The position numbers were made by a program, and so were the translations under genes. 64,000 bases of DNA. Origin: Agrobacterium rubi TR3 = NBRC 13261. GTDB taxonomy: Bacteria > Pseudomonadota > Alphaproteobacteria > Rhizobiales > Rhizobiaceae. The notes beneath the pieces were generated by a model. That model ran no database searches. It saw nothing but the letters and a program-made list of their open reading frames with translations, and was not told the DNA's origin. Every line of letters begins with the position of its first letter. Within the stretch, counting starts at the first letter, position 1. The stretch spans positions 154,420 through 218,419 of the forward strand of contig NZ_BBJU01000024.1 of NCBI RefSeq assembly GCF_000739935.1, written 5' to 3'. This document shows positions 41,945 to 51,649 of the stretch, piece by piece.

Positions 41945-41975
41945 ATTTTCTCCTGCTATCGATCTCGTGAGCTAT

Positions 41976-42923
41976 TCACGAGGTGATGGTCTGGTTGGCA
42001 GCTTCAAAGTCGACCAGCCTGCTCGGAGCTGCCGCCCCCTGAAACAGCGTTGCGGCTCTCGCTCCAAAAGCGCTGATGGGTGGTTCGAGAGCACCGAGAG
42101 TCGGCGCGTGACAGAGCCAGAGTTCTGCGCGCAACGAAAAGTCGCTGACCGTGATGATCTCCAGTTTGGTACGGTGGGGGCTCATCTCCAGAAGGGGCAC
42201 GGGAACGAGTCCAAGTCCGAGACCTGCGGCAACCATCTCCAACTGCGTCTCTCGAGCAAAGGTGTCGAGATTGACTTTGAACGGAAGATTGAGCGCCGCA
42301 TGCGCCCGCTGCAGTTCCGCCCGGAAACCGCATCCGTCGGGGTTCAGAATCCACCCGGATTTGTGAAGGGTGCCAAGGCGTTGGGCACGGTCTCCGCCCG
42401 ATCCGAGCGGCCCCACGATCGCCATCTCGACCTGCGCCAGCGAAACGGCGGTCACTTTGTGCGGAAAGATTTTCCGTGTGGGCATCAATACGATCGCAGC
42501 ATCGATCTGGCCGTCGACGAGCTTTTCAACAATCTGGTTCGCCCAGCCTGTGGTGGCACGTATAGACAGTTCCGGCCATCGCTCCCGTTGCAGATGGACT
42601 ATGTCGGCAAGAATCACATCGCAGACCGCCTGGGTCAGTCCCAAGCGCGCACCACCCGTCAGGTTCGAGCGGGCACTCAACGTCAAGCGGAGCTTGTCGA
42701 CTTCCTTGAGGATATTGAGGCACTGCTCGTGGACGCCGAGACCTACGGTGGTTGGAACGGGTGGCTTGACGCTTCTGTCGAGCAGGGTAACACCGAGGTC
42801 CTTCTCGAGGTTCTGGATGCGCTTCGAGATCGCCGACTGGGTCAACGAAAGAATAGCCGCCGCTTGGCTGAGCGACCTGGCTCCGACCACGGCGATGAAA
42901 GCTTCGATGTCGTCGAGGTTCAT
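41976..42923 (-). CDS. LysR-family regulator within the sulfur operon
   Basis: A 315-residue LysR regulator: HTH at about 1-60 ([41 protein letters not shown]) and a ligand-binding domain with DAAIVLMP and [16 protein letters not shown] at 42923 overlaps the stop of the ABC ATPase gene (ATGA); the TTG at 42929 is rejected. Its position inside the operon is unusual, since LysR genes normally face their target genes. It probably acts like CysB/Cbl and senses a sulfur metabolite to control this operon. Confidence 0.9.
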   Translation of the reverse strand: MNLDDIEAFIAVVGARSLSQAAAILSLTQSAISKRIQNLEKDLGVTLLDRSVKPPVPTTVGLGVHEQCLNILKEVDKLRLTLSARSNLTGGARLGLTQAVCDVILADIVHLQRERWPELSIRATTGWANQIVEKLVDGQIDAAIVLMPTRKIFPHKVTAVSLAQVEMAIVGPLGSGGDRAQRLGTLHKSGWILNPDGCGFRAELQRAHAALNLPFKVNLDTFARETQLEMVAAGLGLGLVPVPLLEMSPHRTKLEIITVSDFSLRAELWLCHAPTLGALEPPISAFGARAATLFQGAAAPSRLVDFEAANQTITS

Positions 42924-43735
42924 TTGCAATCGTCTCCGCTTGGTGCATTTCTGGAGTTCAGTACCCTGGAAAGAACCTTCTCCTCAATTGACGTGAACGC
43001 CTGCGAACTGCGCACACGAGGATGCGCAAGCTCGATATCCAGCTCGAGAACGATCTCGCCTTTCTCCATCAAGATGACGCGATCGCCAAGAGCAATGGCC
43101 TCCTCGACGTCGTGTGTGACGAGAAGGACAGTGAATCCGTGGCGCGCACGGATGCTTTCGATGAGGTTCTGCATTTCAAGTCTCGTCAGTGCATCCAGTG
43201 CGCCGAGCGGTTCGTCAAGCAGCAGGAGACGCGGCCGGTGTATAAGGGCACGGGCAAGGGCAACGCGCTGCCTCTGTCCACCTGATAATTGGGACGGCCA
43301 TTTGTCAGCGTGTTCGGAAAGACCAACCTCGGCAAGCGCCTTGCGTGCGCGGTTCTGCCATGGATTGGGCAGGCCGATCCCGATGTTTTGGAGAACGGTT
43401 CTCCAGGGCAAGAGGCGCGCGTCCTGGAACATCATCCGCACCTCACCGGAGATTTCGGACAGGGGATTTCCGTCGATCTGGATTGTCCCGCCATCGATAG
43501 TTTCGAGGTCCGCGATCAGCCGCAGTAGAGTGGACTTCCCACAGCCCGAGCGGCCGACAATCGAAAGAAACTGACCGGCGGGTACGTTGAGCGAAAGGCC
43601 CTTGAGAACCTCCGTCCCGTCAAAGCCCTTCCACAGGCCGAGGATGTCCAGCGCGGCTCCGCCCGCGGAGGTGTTGCTTAACGAAACCTCTTTTGCCACG
43701 TTCGGCCGCGTCGATTTCAAGGAGACTAAAGTCAC
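42920..43735 (-). CDS. Sulfonate/nitrate-type ABC transporter ATPase (SsuB-like)
   Basis: A 271-residue ATPase: Walker [10 protein letters not shown], signature [15 protein letters not shown], Walker [13 protein letters not shown] and the switch His ([11 protein letters not shown]). It powers the importer with the permease and binding protein upstream. The start is GTG at 43735, 12 nt after the permease stop. The family covers sulfonate, taurine and nitrate importers; sulfonate or another organosulfur compound is inferred from the neighbouring monooxygenase and rhodanese. Confidence 0.93.
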   Translation of the reverse strand: MTLVSLKSTRPNVAKEVSLSNTSAGGAALDILGLWKGFDGTEVLKGLSLNVPAGQFLSIVGRSGCGKSTLLRLIADLETIDGGTIQIDGNPLSEISGEVRMMFQDARLLPWRTVLQNIGIGLPNPWQNRARKALAEVGLSEHADKWPSQLSGGQRQRVALARALIHRPRLLLLDEPLGALDALTRLEMQNLIESIRARHGFTVLLVTHDVEEAIALGDRVILMEKGEIVLELDIELAHPRVRSSQAFTSIEEKVLSRVLNSRNAPSGDDCK

Positions 43736-43747
43736 CAGAGACCTCTC

Positions 43748-44548
43748 TTACTTCTGATAGGATGGATGCCAGCGTAGCCAACGGTTCTCCGCGAGCCGCG
43801 CCAGCCAGTCTGTCAGCTTGCCGAGAAGCGCGTACAGGATGATCGAGAGCACCACGACATCGGCCTGAAGGAATTCGCGCGCGTTCGTAGCGAGAAGGCC
43901 GATACCCGAACTCGCTGCGATCGTCTCGGCGACGATCAGCACGATCCAGGCCACCCCGAGCGCGTACCGCACACCAACGAGAATAGACGACATGGCTCCA
44001 GGCAGTATGATGTCACGTAGAAGACCGGTTCGTGTCAGTCCGTAGTTCCGCCCCATCTCGATCAGACCCTGATCGACTGATTTGATGCCGTGGAAGGTGT
44101 TGAGGTAGATCGGAAACATGGTGGCGAACGCTACGAGGAAAATCTTGGCTTCCTCGCCGATTCCGAACCACATGATGACGAGCGGCACCATGGCGAGCGA
44201 TGGAATGTTGCGGAGCATCTGAAGCGAGCTGTCGAAGAGCGTTTCCCCGGTTCGCCAAAGGCCGTTCACAAAACCGAAGAACAGCCCCAGAGCCGCACCT
44301 ATACCGAAGCCGACGGCCGCTCGCCAAAAACTGGCTGCCATATGCTGCACAAGCTCGCCGCTTGCCGCCAGAGACCAGGCGGCCTCCAGGACGGCGAGCG
44401 GCGAGGGTAGAATGCCTTGGGAGAGCAGTCCTCCCGATGAGGCGATCTGCCAGAGAATGACGACGATTACAGGAAACGCCCACGGAGCAAATGCCTGGGC
44501 CAGATACCGTCCTGCTGTGATTGGAGTCTTCGCGCTGGTCGTCATCAT
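43748..44548 (-). CDS. Sulfonate-type ABC transporter permease (SsuC-like)
   Basis: A 266-residue inner-membrane permease with about six transmembrane helices: after a short cytoplasmic N-terminus, AFPVIVVILWQIAS, VGFGIGAALGLFFGFVNG, a central helix near MVPLVIMWFGIGEEAKIF, and later VVLSIILYALLGKL. The EAA loop facing the ATPase is GRNYGLTRTGLLRDIILPGAMSSILVG. It belongs to the SsuC/TauC/NrtB group. It is 18 nt after the binding-protein gene in the same operon. Confidence 0.92.
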   Translation of the reverse strand: MMTTSAKTPITAGRYLAQAFAPWAFPVIVVILWQIASSGGLLSQGILPSPLAVLEAAWSLAASGELVQHMAASFWRAAVGFGIGAALGLFFGFVNGLWRTGETLFDSSLQMLRNIPSLAMVPLVIMWFGIGEEAKIFLVAFATMFPIYLNTFHGIKSVDQGLIEMGRNYGLTRTGLLRDIILPGAMSSILVGVRYALGVAWIVLIVAETIAASSGIGLLATNAREFLQADVVVLSIILYALLGKLTDWLARLAENRWLRWHPSYQK

Positions 44549-44566
44549 CGTCAGCCTCTGCGTTCG

Positions 44567-45499
44567 TCAGTCCGTCTGCTTGGGAGAGAAGGAGTCGTCC
44601 AACAGGTCGCTGGCGTTCAGCTTCTTGTCGATGATCCCGGCTCCATAATAGAGATCGATCGTGCTTTGCTGGAGCTTCTCGACGTCTGCGTTGATCAGCT
44701 GGGGAGCGTGCCTTTCGCGGGTCTGCTTGCCGAGCGCCACGTCATCGGGAATTTTGACGAGCTGGGCGATAATCTTCGAGTATTCCCGCGGATGCTCGAG
44801 CCCCCAGGCGCGAGCCTTGGCGCTGCGGGCGACGAAGTCCTTGAGGATATCGCGCTTGCCTTCGATAGCAGCCTCGGAGGCGATGAAATAGGAAAGGCTG
44901 GGGTAGTTCTTGCCATCGACGATGATGCGAGCCCCGGACTTGAGCGTCGTGAAGGAGATGTAGGGTTCCCAGAGCGAGACGGCATCGACCGATCCGTTCG
45001 TCAAGGCGAGCGTCGCCTCCGCAGGCGGCAGGAAGACCGGCGTGATGGCGTCTTCCTTGAGACCAGCCTCTTTGAGCGACTGAAGGATAAGGGCGTGGCC
45101 CGCCGAACCCTTCACGAAAGCGACCTTCTTGCCGACGAGATCCTTGATGCCCTGATAAGGTGCGTCGTTCTTTACGATGATGGCGTTTCCTTCGTACTTT
45201 GTGGCGAAGATGGCCTTTGCCTTGACACCACGCGCAGCGGCAAAGGTCAGTGGCGCGTCGCCGACCGAACCAGCGTCAAGAGCTCCGGCAGCGAGAGCTT
45301 CGAGCAGAGGGGCGGCGTTGGCGAATTCGCTCCACTCGACTTGATAGGGGACGTCCTTAAGCACGCCGGAAGCGTCCATGACAGCGCGCGCGTTGCCGCG
45401 CTGGTCGCCAACGCGAAGAACCTCCTGGGCGGAGGCGACAGTCGCGGCGACGGAGATCGCCACTGACAGTGCGAGGCGAATGATTGACTTGGTCTTCAT
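44567..45499 (-). CDS. Sulfonate-type ABC substrate-binding protein (SsuA-like)
   Basis: A 310-residue periplasmic protein. A Sec signal peptide (MKTKSIIRLALSVAISVA, predicted cut after ASA at about residue 24) precedes the SsuA-like fold: LRVGDQRGNARAVMDASG, ALAAGALDAGSVGDAP and VKNDAPYQGIKDLVGKKVAF. ATG at 45499 with GGAG 8 nt upstream, 22 nt from the monooxygenase stop. It captures the organosulfur substrate that the flavin monooxygenase upstream in the operon would oxidise. Confidence 0.9.
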   Translation of the reverse strand: MKTKSIIRLALSVAISVAATVASAQEVLRVGDQRGNARAVMDASGVLKDVPYQVEWSEFANAAPLLEALAAGALDAGSVGDAPLTFAAARGVKAKAIFATKYEGNAIIVKNDAPYQGIKDLVGKKVAFVKGSAGHALILQSLKEAGLKEDAITPVFLPPAEATLALTNGSVDAVSLWEPYISFTTLKSGARIIVDGKNYPSLSYFIASEAAIEGKRDILKDFVARSAKARAWGLEHPREYSKIIAQLVKIPDDVALGKQTRERHAPQLINADVEKLQQSTIDLYYGAGIIDKKLNASDLLDDSFSPKQTD

Positions 45500-45521
45500 C
45501 ACAATACTCCTTGATGCGAGG

Positions 45522-46874
45522 TCAGAGCGCAGCGCGCCGCTTCTCGGTTGTCTCGCGTGTTTCGAATTGATTGGCTGGCCGTTCGAGACCCAGGGTCTCG
45601 CGCAGGGTGGTTCCCGGATACTCCCGACGGAAAAGTCCGCGCTCCTGGAGAACCGGGACGACGCCTTCGAGGAAGAGGTCCTCGTCGCGACGGATGTAGG
45701 GAGGCAGGATGACGAAGCCGTCACACGCACGCTGGGAGTACCAATGGGCCAACTGACTGGCGACTTCCTCCGGCGTACCGACGGGCGCGAAGAATGACAG
45801 GCTTTCCGCATACCATTTTCCGACCTCGGCAACTGTCATTTTCTGTTCAATGGCGCGCTTGATGACGTACTGGAAGCGGCCGACGCTGCCGGTGATCTTG
45901 TCGGTGATATCGGGGAAGGGTGCATTCTGGGGGAACTGGGCGAGGTCGAAGTTCATGCTCGCCGACATGAAGCTGAGGCCTGCCTCGGGCAGAATGAGTT
46001 CCTTGAGCTCTCGTTCCTTGTCCAGTGCTTCCTTACGGGTGCGGCCGACCACGGGGACGATGCCGGGGAGGACCTTTACGGCGTTCTCCGAGCGGCCGCC
46101 TTCGACTACCTTTTCCTTGAAGTTCTTGTAGAAGCTTCGTGCGCGCTCCAGTTCAGCATGGACGACGAAGATCACCTCGGCATTCTGCGCCGCGATCCCC
46201 TGGAACCGGTCCGAAACGCCAGCCTGAATGAGGACCGGACGACCCTGCGGTGGGCGGGGTACGTTGATAGGGCCGCGGATTTTGAAGAAGTCGCCTTCAT
46301 GGTCAATGTAATGGAATTTGGTGGGATCCGCGAAGACGCCGGACTTCTTGTCGAGGACGAGCGCATCGGCTTCCCAGCTATCCCATAGCTTGCCCATGAC
46401 GTCCGCAAATTCGATGGCGCGGAGGTAGCGCTCCTCGTGTCCGAAATGTTGCTCCCGGCCGAAATTGCGCGCCTCGCCATCGCTGACGGAGGTGACGAGG
46501 TTCCAGGCGGCGCGACCGCCGCTGATATGGTCGATGTTCGCCAACATACGGGCGGCGGCATAAGGCGAGGCATATGATGATGAGATCGTGCCGCCTATGC
46601 CGATATGATCGGTGACGGCTCCGAGCGCCGCCAGTGTGGTCAACGGCTCGGGCCTGGTGACGAGACGATACTTCACAGTGTCGGCAAAGTGCTGGCCATA
46701 GTTGTCGTCGATCGAAAGCTTGTCGGCGACGAAAAGCATGTCCAGCTTCGCGGCTTCTGCGCGGCGGGCGACGGTCTTGTAGAGCGCCCAGTCGACGCCG
46801 CCTGAGGTGGCCGACTCCGGGAGCCGCCAACCGCCGAGATGTGTGCCGGCCTCGAGATAAAGAGCGAGATGCAT
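45522..46874 (-). CDS. Flavin-dependent monooxygenase, NtaA/SnaA/DszA family
   Basis: A 450-residue luciferase-like (LLM) monooxygenase using reduced FMN from a separate reductase. Family features are LALYLEAGTHLGGWR, MLFVADKLSIDD, TISSSYASPYAAARMLANIDHISGGRAAWNLVTS and a C-terminal FVILPPYIRRDEDLFLEGVVPVLQERG. Members oxidise sulfones, sulfonates, nitrilotriacetate or related compounds; the operon context favours an organosulfur substrate. It is first in the operon, start ATG 46874 with AGGAAGG upstream. A short inverted repeat (46888-46904) lies directly before the ribosome site. Confidence 0.9.
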   Translation of the reverse strand: MHLALYLEAGTHLGGWRLPESATSGGVDWALYKTVARRAEAAKLDMLFVADKLSIDDNYGQHFADTVKYRLVTRPEPLTTLAALGAVTDHIGIGGTISSSYASPYAAARMLANIDHISGGRAAWNLVTSVSDGEARNFGREQHFGHEERYLRAIEFADVMGKLWDSWEADALVLDKKSGVFADPTKFHYIDHEGDFFKIRGPINVPRPPQGRPVLIQAGVSDRFQGIAAQNAEVIFVVHAELERARSFYKNFKEKVVEGGRSENAVKVLPGIVPVVGRTRKEALDKERELKELILPEAGLSFMSASMNFDLAQFPQNAPFPDITDKITGSVGRFQYVIKRAIEQKMTVAEVGKWYAESLSFFAPVGTPEEVASQLAHWYSQRACDGFVILPPYIRRDEDLFLEGVVPVLQERGLFRREYPGTTLRETLGLERPANQFETRETTEKRRAAL

Positions 46875-47224
46875 CCGTACGCCTTCCTGAGATAATCATT
46901 CTCAGAAAGACTATTTATATAAAATCTACCGTCAATATAGAAATAATGGAATAATGCTTGGTATCGAAAGAAAGCCTCAGGGGTCTAATTGTCTGAGGTT
47001 TGCGGAAACAGTTTCCTCGTAGGCAACAGTTTTCGCGAATAGCTGCCTACCACGATGACGTCGAAATTGTCGCACGCGTGTCCTGATCTGTTGGGGAAAG
47101 CCACACATCCCTCCTTCAAGGCGGTGGGGCGGGAACCCGCCAATATGAGCTGCCGAGTCGGATGACTGACTGGGAGGCCCCCTCGTCTGGCACGTACACG
47201 GTCCAATGCCCCACGCGGGAGGGT
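46875..47224. promoter_or_regulatory. Promoter region of the first sulfur operon
   Basis: AT-rich next to the operon. Inverted repeats: TGAGA-N7-TCTCA (46888-46904) at the ribosome site, CCTCAG-N12-CTGAGG (46975-46998), GGAAAC-A-GTTTCC (47004-47016) and GTAGGCA-N18-TGCCTAC (47019-47050). The last two may be the terminator side of the converging ietS transcript or LysR operators. No gene is seen. Confidence 0.45.
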
Positions 47225-49735
47225 TTAAGTCTCAATCAGAATTTCGGGCGCCACCTCTGGAAGGATGGGGGTGCTGATCGGGGTGTAGAGATCGACATCA
47301 GCCGCAGTTCGCAACGTTGCGACAAGTGCATAACGAACTGCTGTATCACCCCTTCTCTGACCCGTATTCTCCCGCCACCATCCGCCAGTCGGATAGATGG
47401 CGATAGCGTCACGCTGGGAGAGCTCGACGGCGTTTCCCTCCCAGATATCCCCATGCAGCGATCCTCGATTGCGAAGAACGGGACCAAGCGTCCAGCCTGT
47501 GTCTCCCGCCGCCCTTGCCGGCGGCCTTGCCCCGGCCGCGGCATTGATGCGACGCAAGAAGACATCGGGGCGCTCGTCGCCCGGTTTCAACGCAAACCGC
47601 AATCCATGCGAAGCGTAGCTGTGACGGCGTGTTTGGCCACGCTCCCCAGGATTGGGCTCAATGAAATAGCTGAGCGTGATCCGCAACTGGACCTGGGTTT
47701 CTCCAAGAGCCTCGAGCTCCTCCGTCGGCCAGGGAAGCGCGTGCAGGACCATGTCCTTGGTCTCGATCCTGCTGCCCACGGTCTTGAATGGTTGCATCTC
47801 GTTCTCAATGACCATGGTGACATCGTTATCGAGACTTCCAAGGGCGCGCACCAGTGATGGAACCCCGAAACCGTAACGCCGCATCAAGGCATTCTTGTTG
47901 ATCCCGCCAAGATGGGCTTTCATCGTCGGTGTCCATTCCGCCGAATGGACGATCAGCGCCCTGACCGTCTCGGACCACAGATCAGGACGCTGCCCCAGGA
48001 TCTGCGCGCCCATCCTTGCCGCGAGCGCAGTTGCTGCACTGGTCTCGCCGGTCGTCGTGAACGCCCGGTTCTCAGGCGTCCGATAGGTCGTCAGCAGCGC
48101 GAGATCGTCAAGGTGATCACCAATGAGCGTCGCCGGATCTACGCCCAGATTGCCACCCTCGAAGACGACATCGGGTTTGAGGGGCCAATCGTAGTTCCAA
48201 GTGACGGAGGTGCGGCTACGTGGCATAAGATCGCCGACCTGGGCCATGACACCCCACCCGTTGAAGACAGGGTCGGTGATTGTCGTCTTCTCGGTAAATG
48301 CTCCGACCGTCAGCACATTCCACGCCTGAGCAGGGCTTTCGATCGGCATGATATCGTTGCGGACGAGATAATCGTTCTGATGGATATCCTCACGAATATT
48401 GCCGGCGGAAACCGCAATCAGGCGCGGCGCATTGTCGGCGCCATAGGCAAGTGCGTCGAGAGCCGCAGACCATGACGACGGACGGCCGCGCCAGTGATCG
48501 CCGTCACTGGTCAGGGCAAGGCAGATCGCGCGAGGCCGGTTCGGCGCAACGATCTCGGCACGGGCGATTGATTGGGCGGTGATGGCGCCGAAGAGATCGG
48601 GGTCATTCGCGCCATGGTCGGGCAGAATCTTTACCGACTCCAGTCGGTGCGTCAGGATGATCTGCCCGGCTCCGGCGAGAACATCGGTCAGGTCACCGTA
48701 TAGGGCGACGCCGGAAAGCTGGGTGCCATGTCCGCCGTGCCCCTGATTACTGGTGTCTTCGACGTTCCAGCCGGGATCGAATGCCTGCTGATCCACTGCT
48801 GCGAGCGCCGGGAGGATCAAAGGGTGACGTCGGGTAGAGCCTGAATCGAGAAGGCAGACGGCGGGACGGTCACCATCGGGGGCCACAATGCGGCCCGCCG
48901 TCTCCGCAGCCCAGGCGCGTTGCTCGGCGCCGTCCATCTCCATAAAGAAGGCCGGTGTATCGCGGGCGGTTCGTAGCTCTGCGATCGTGTCGGTGTGCGC
49001 AATGATCCGCCCGAGGGTTTCGGCGCTCGCGTGGACGATCAACACCTCGCGCTCCGGAAACTGAAGGGCATGTTCACGCACCGGAAGCTCCAGTCGCTCA
49101 GCCGCCGTCGCAAAGGTATCTCTGGTCCCGAGACGCAGCCAGACCTCCCACCAGATGGCCGTACCGGGCACCGGAAAGAACGCCTCGTCATCCGTATAGA
49201 GGGATCTGGCCACCGCAAGACGCGCGGTCTCAAGTGAGGCCACGAGCACTTCATTCTTGGGTCCGTTGTTTCTTTCGACGATCTCACCGTCCACCTCGAC
49301 CCGTTGGATCCGGTCCTGGTCGCGATATTCGGCCACCTTCTTGAGGTAATAGTCGCGCTGGCGCTCGGGGACGAAGACGGTGGCGGCAATCGCGTTCCCT
49401 CCCTCCCCTATCGGGCGAACGCTAACAAGTTCGATCGGAAACCTGCCCTGGCGGTTTTCGAGCTTATCGACGATCTCGCTCTGGGATGAAGGGAGTTCGA
49501 ACTCAAGATAGAAACCTGGCGTTCCACCCGCAAGGTCGGGCTCGCGGGCTCTCAATTGCGCTTCCGCGTCTGCCACTGCCCGGGTAAGGGCTTCTGTCAG
49601 CTTTACAGCATGCTGAGCCCTATCGCGCACCGGCACGGTTGTGCCGCCACCTCCGCCTCTGGCGGTGTAGTCCTGGATGTTCCCGTGACCGGGCAAATAA
49701 ACGTGTGGGAGTGGACGCGGTGGTTCTTCTGCCAT
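47225..49735 (-). CDS. ietS: IetS, subtilisin-like serine protease (toxin/defence effector)
   Basis: An 836-residue S8-family protease. Catalytic residues are visible: Asp297 in LLDSG, His336 in GHGGHGTQ, Ser566 in GETSAATALAARM, and the oxyanion Asn in AVSAGN (about 446). The first 260 residues are specific to this family. With the AAA ATPase encoded 3 nt upstream it forms the ietA/ietS pair described on the pTiC58 Ti plasmid, where the protease is the toxin and the ATPase restrains it; the same pair has been listed among antiphage systems. No signal peptide, so it acts inside the cell. Confidence 0.92.
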   Translation of the reverse strand: MAEEPPRPLPHVYLPGHGNIQDYTARGGGGGTTVPVRDRAQHAVKLTEALTRAVADAEAQLRAREPDLAGGTPGFYLEFELPSSQSEIVDKLENRQGRFPIELVSVRPIGEGGNAIAATVFVPERQRDYYLKKVAEYRDQDRIQRVEVDGEIVERNNGPKNEVLVASLETARLAVARSLYTDDEAFFPVPGTAIWWEVWLRLGTRDTFATAAERLELPVREHALQFPEREVLIVHASAETLGRIIAHTDTIAELRTARDTPAFFMEMDGAEQRAWAAETAGRIVAPDGDRPAVCLLDSGSTRRHPLILPALAAVDQQAFDPGWNVEDTSNQGHGGHGTQLSGVALYGDLTDVLAGAGQIILTHRLESVKILPDHGANDPDLFGAITAQSIARAEIVAPNRPRAICLALTSDGDHWRGRPSSWSAALDALAYGADNAPRLIAVSAGNIREDIHQNDYLVRNDIMPIESPAQAWNVLTVGAFTEKTTITDPVFNGWGVMAQVGDLMPRSRTSVTWNYDWPLKPDVVFEGGNLGVDPATLIGDHLDDLALLTTYRTPENRAFTTTGETSAATALAARMGAQILGQRPDLWSETVRALIVHSAEWTPTMKAHLGGINKNALMRRYGFGVPSLVRALGSLDNDVTMVIENEMQPFKTVGSRIETKDMVLHALPWPTEELEALGETQVQLRITLSYFIEPNPGERGQTRRHSYASHGLRFALKPGDERPDVFLRRINAAAGARPPARAAGDTGWTLGPVLRNRGSLHGDIWEGNAVELSQRDAIAIYPTGGWWRENTGQRRGDTAVRYALVATLRTAADVDLYTPISTPILPEVAPEILIET

Positions 49736-49738
49736 CGA

Positions 49739-50725
49739 TTATTGCGACGCCGCTCCTTTGCGTTCGGCTATCGCGAGGGACAGATCGTTCTGGGTGATGC
49801 GGTCCCGGTCGGACAGGACGACGAGTTTCGCGGCGTCGGCCGCAGCGCGAGCAATCTCGGCCTGGCTCAAACCGGCAGCATCTGTAACCGCTTTTGTCCA
49901 GTTGATATCCCGGGTGTCGAAGCTGGAAAGGCGCGCTTGCAAAATGCCGGTCGCGACTTCAACGCTCGGCAATGCATACTCGATGACGTCATCGAACCGC
50001 CGAAAGAGCGCTGGATCGAGCAATTCCGGGTGATTAGTCGCCGCCACCACCAGACCGTCACTCTCATCCTCCTCGAGGAATTGAAGGAACGAATTGAGGA
50101 CACGCCGGATCTCGCCCACGTCATTGCGTTCCGCGCGCTTCGCGCCGATCGCATCGAACTCGTCGAAGAAGTAGACGCCTTTGGTTTCAGCCATCGCCGA
50201 GAACACCAGCCGCAACTTTGAGGCGGTCTCCCCCATGAACTTCGTCATCAAGCCATCGAGCTGCACGGTGAACAACGGCGTATGGAGTTCACCGGCGAGC
50301 GCAGCCGCGGTCATTGTCTTTCCGGATCCGGGGGGACCGATGAGCAACAGTTTGCGCCGTGGGGCCAGCCCATGGCTGCGAAGCTTATGCTGTTGTCGCT
50401 GCTCGAGAATGACTCGTTTCAAACGAGCTTCGAGCTCCGCAGGAAGGATCATGCTCGACAACCGAACGTCAGTGTAGCGCACCGCAACCAGGTTCGCGAG
50501 ATCACCGCGTGGCTGCGCAATAGGAACAGGGGCTTTCTTGCGCCCGGAGGTACGATCCTTGTTGGCGCGCGCTGCATCGACAAGCTCGCGGAGTTGCACA
50601 GCCACCTTTCCATGACCCCTGCGGGCCTCACTTGCTGCAGCCTGCAATGCAATCGTCAGGAACTGCTCGTCGTCGCCTTCGACGTGGCTCTTCAGCAGCG
50701 AGATCAACTGCTGCGCCGTGGTCAT
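49739..50725 (-). CDS. ietA: IetA, AAA ATPase (antitoxin)
   Basis: A 328-residue AAA ATPase. Walker A GPPGSGKT (130-137), Walker B VYFFDEFD (184-191), sensor-1 Asn231 (AATNHPE) and arginine fingers near residue 242-243 (LFRRFDD). N-terminal helices (about 1-60) precede the ATPase core. ATG 50725 gives the expected start (MTTAQQLISLLK); the upstream TTG (50776) is unlikely. In the pTiC58 pair the ATPase prevents killing by the IetS protease. It precedes ietS with a 3-nt gap, so the two are translationally linked. Confidence 0.92.
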   Translation of the reverse strand: MTTAQQLISLLKSHVEGDDEQFLTIALQAAASEARRGHGKVAVQLRELVDAARANKDRTSGRKKAPVPIAQPRGDLANLVAVRYTDVRLSSMILPAELEARLKRVILEQRQQHKLRSHGLAPRRKLLLIGPPGSGKTMTAAALAGELHTPLFTVQLDGLMTKFMGETASKLRLVFSAMAETKGVYFFDEFDAIGAKRAERNDVGEIRRVLNSFLQFLEEDESDGLVVAATNHPELLDPALFRRFDDVIEYALPSVEVATGILQARLSSFDTRDINWTKAVTDAAGLSQAEIARAAADAAKLVVLSDRDRITQNDLSLAIAERKGAASQ

Positions 50726-50974
50726 GACGACTGAGCTCGGTTCATAGATCGAGCTCCTTCTGATTGAATGGTCCACATTTGCGTCATCGTGTCCCTCTCG
50801 CGGTGACTTTTTGGCACTTTCGAGAGATAGACGCCTCTCCCAAAGAACTGGTTAAAATCCAGTTTAATGATCGCCATAGCGAAAAGCAATTTGAACGGAG
50901 CAACAGTTCCCAACATTTGAGACTGCAACGAGAGCAAATTCTTTCCTATCAGCTTGATGGATACATTCGCATGG

Positions 50975-51604
50975 TTATCCATCTATCTCACTCGGCATTG
51001 CGTTAGCGATCGAGACCAGCGTCGAACGCATCCAAGCGGGAGCCCGGACCGCATTGGATGCTAGCGTCTTCTTGTCGCTGGCCGACAGTCGACGCGAGGC
51101 GATCTGCGCAACGTCGGCGGCACGCACCGCCCCGACGTGACGAAGGGCCTGAACAACTGTGCCGGCAGCACTGTCCGGAGCAATAAGGTGCTTGGGCGAA
51201 GCGTGGCGCAGATCAACGACGCGCTTATCGAGCACAACACGGCGCGACGGGCCATCAGTCAGATAGATGCTATGTGCGGGGACCTGTGTTGACAGGCCAA
51301 GGGCATTCGCCGCGCGCGCACCGGCGATCTGCACCTGAGATCCGGTCTCCCGCGCCAACGCTTTCGCCACATCGTCAGGCCTAGGCGAAAGGGCCCCAAG
51401 TTGCGGATGAACCTTTGGGAAGTCGTACAGGCCTCGCGTCAGGCGCCGAAGCTTTCCATTCCTGGCCAACCGAGAAAGCGCTTGGTCGACGGCCGCGCGC
51501 GCGGCCACGTCCAGGAAATCACTGGGCGTGAAGACACTGCCGCGCCCGCCGGCACGGGCACGCTTCATAATTAGGTCTGGAACTGATGTCGCGAGGGGTT
51601 TCAT
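50975..51604 (-). CDS. AbiEi/DUF6088-like antitoxin, orphan
   Basis: A 209-residue protein with the layout of type IV antitoxin AbiEi/DUF6088 proteins: an N-terminal winged helix (GGRGSVFTPSDFLDVAARAAVDQALSRL, then GKLRRLTRGLYDFP) and a C-terminal domain with LSTQVPAHSIYLTDGPSRR. Such proteins usually sit before an AbiEii nucleotidyltransferase toxin, but the downstream stretch (to 50726) has no such gene, so this copy stands alone. Start ATG 51604. It could be a retained protective antitoxin or a regulator of the neighbouring ietAS genes. Confidence 0.82.
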   Translation of the reverse strand: MKPLATSVPDLIMKRARAGGRGSVFTPSDFLDVAARAAVDQALSRLARNGKLRRLTRGLYDFPKVHPQLGALSPRPDDVAKALARETGSQVQIAGARAANALGLSTQVPAHSIYLTDGPSRRVVLDKRVVDLRHASPKHLIAPDSAAGTVVQALRHVGAVRAADVAQIASRRLSASDKKTLASNAVRAPAWMRSTLVSIANAMPSEIDG

Positions 51605-51649
51605 GCGTCAGAAATTAGGCTATATTTTTCTGACATTCAAGAGCGCGCT

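Noticed and set aside
50764..51006. 80-codon plus-strand frame between ietA and the AbiEi-like gene
   Set aside because: No ribosome site, overlaps the AbiEi-like stop and resembles no protein family.
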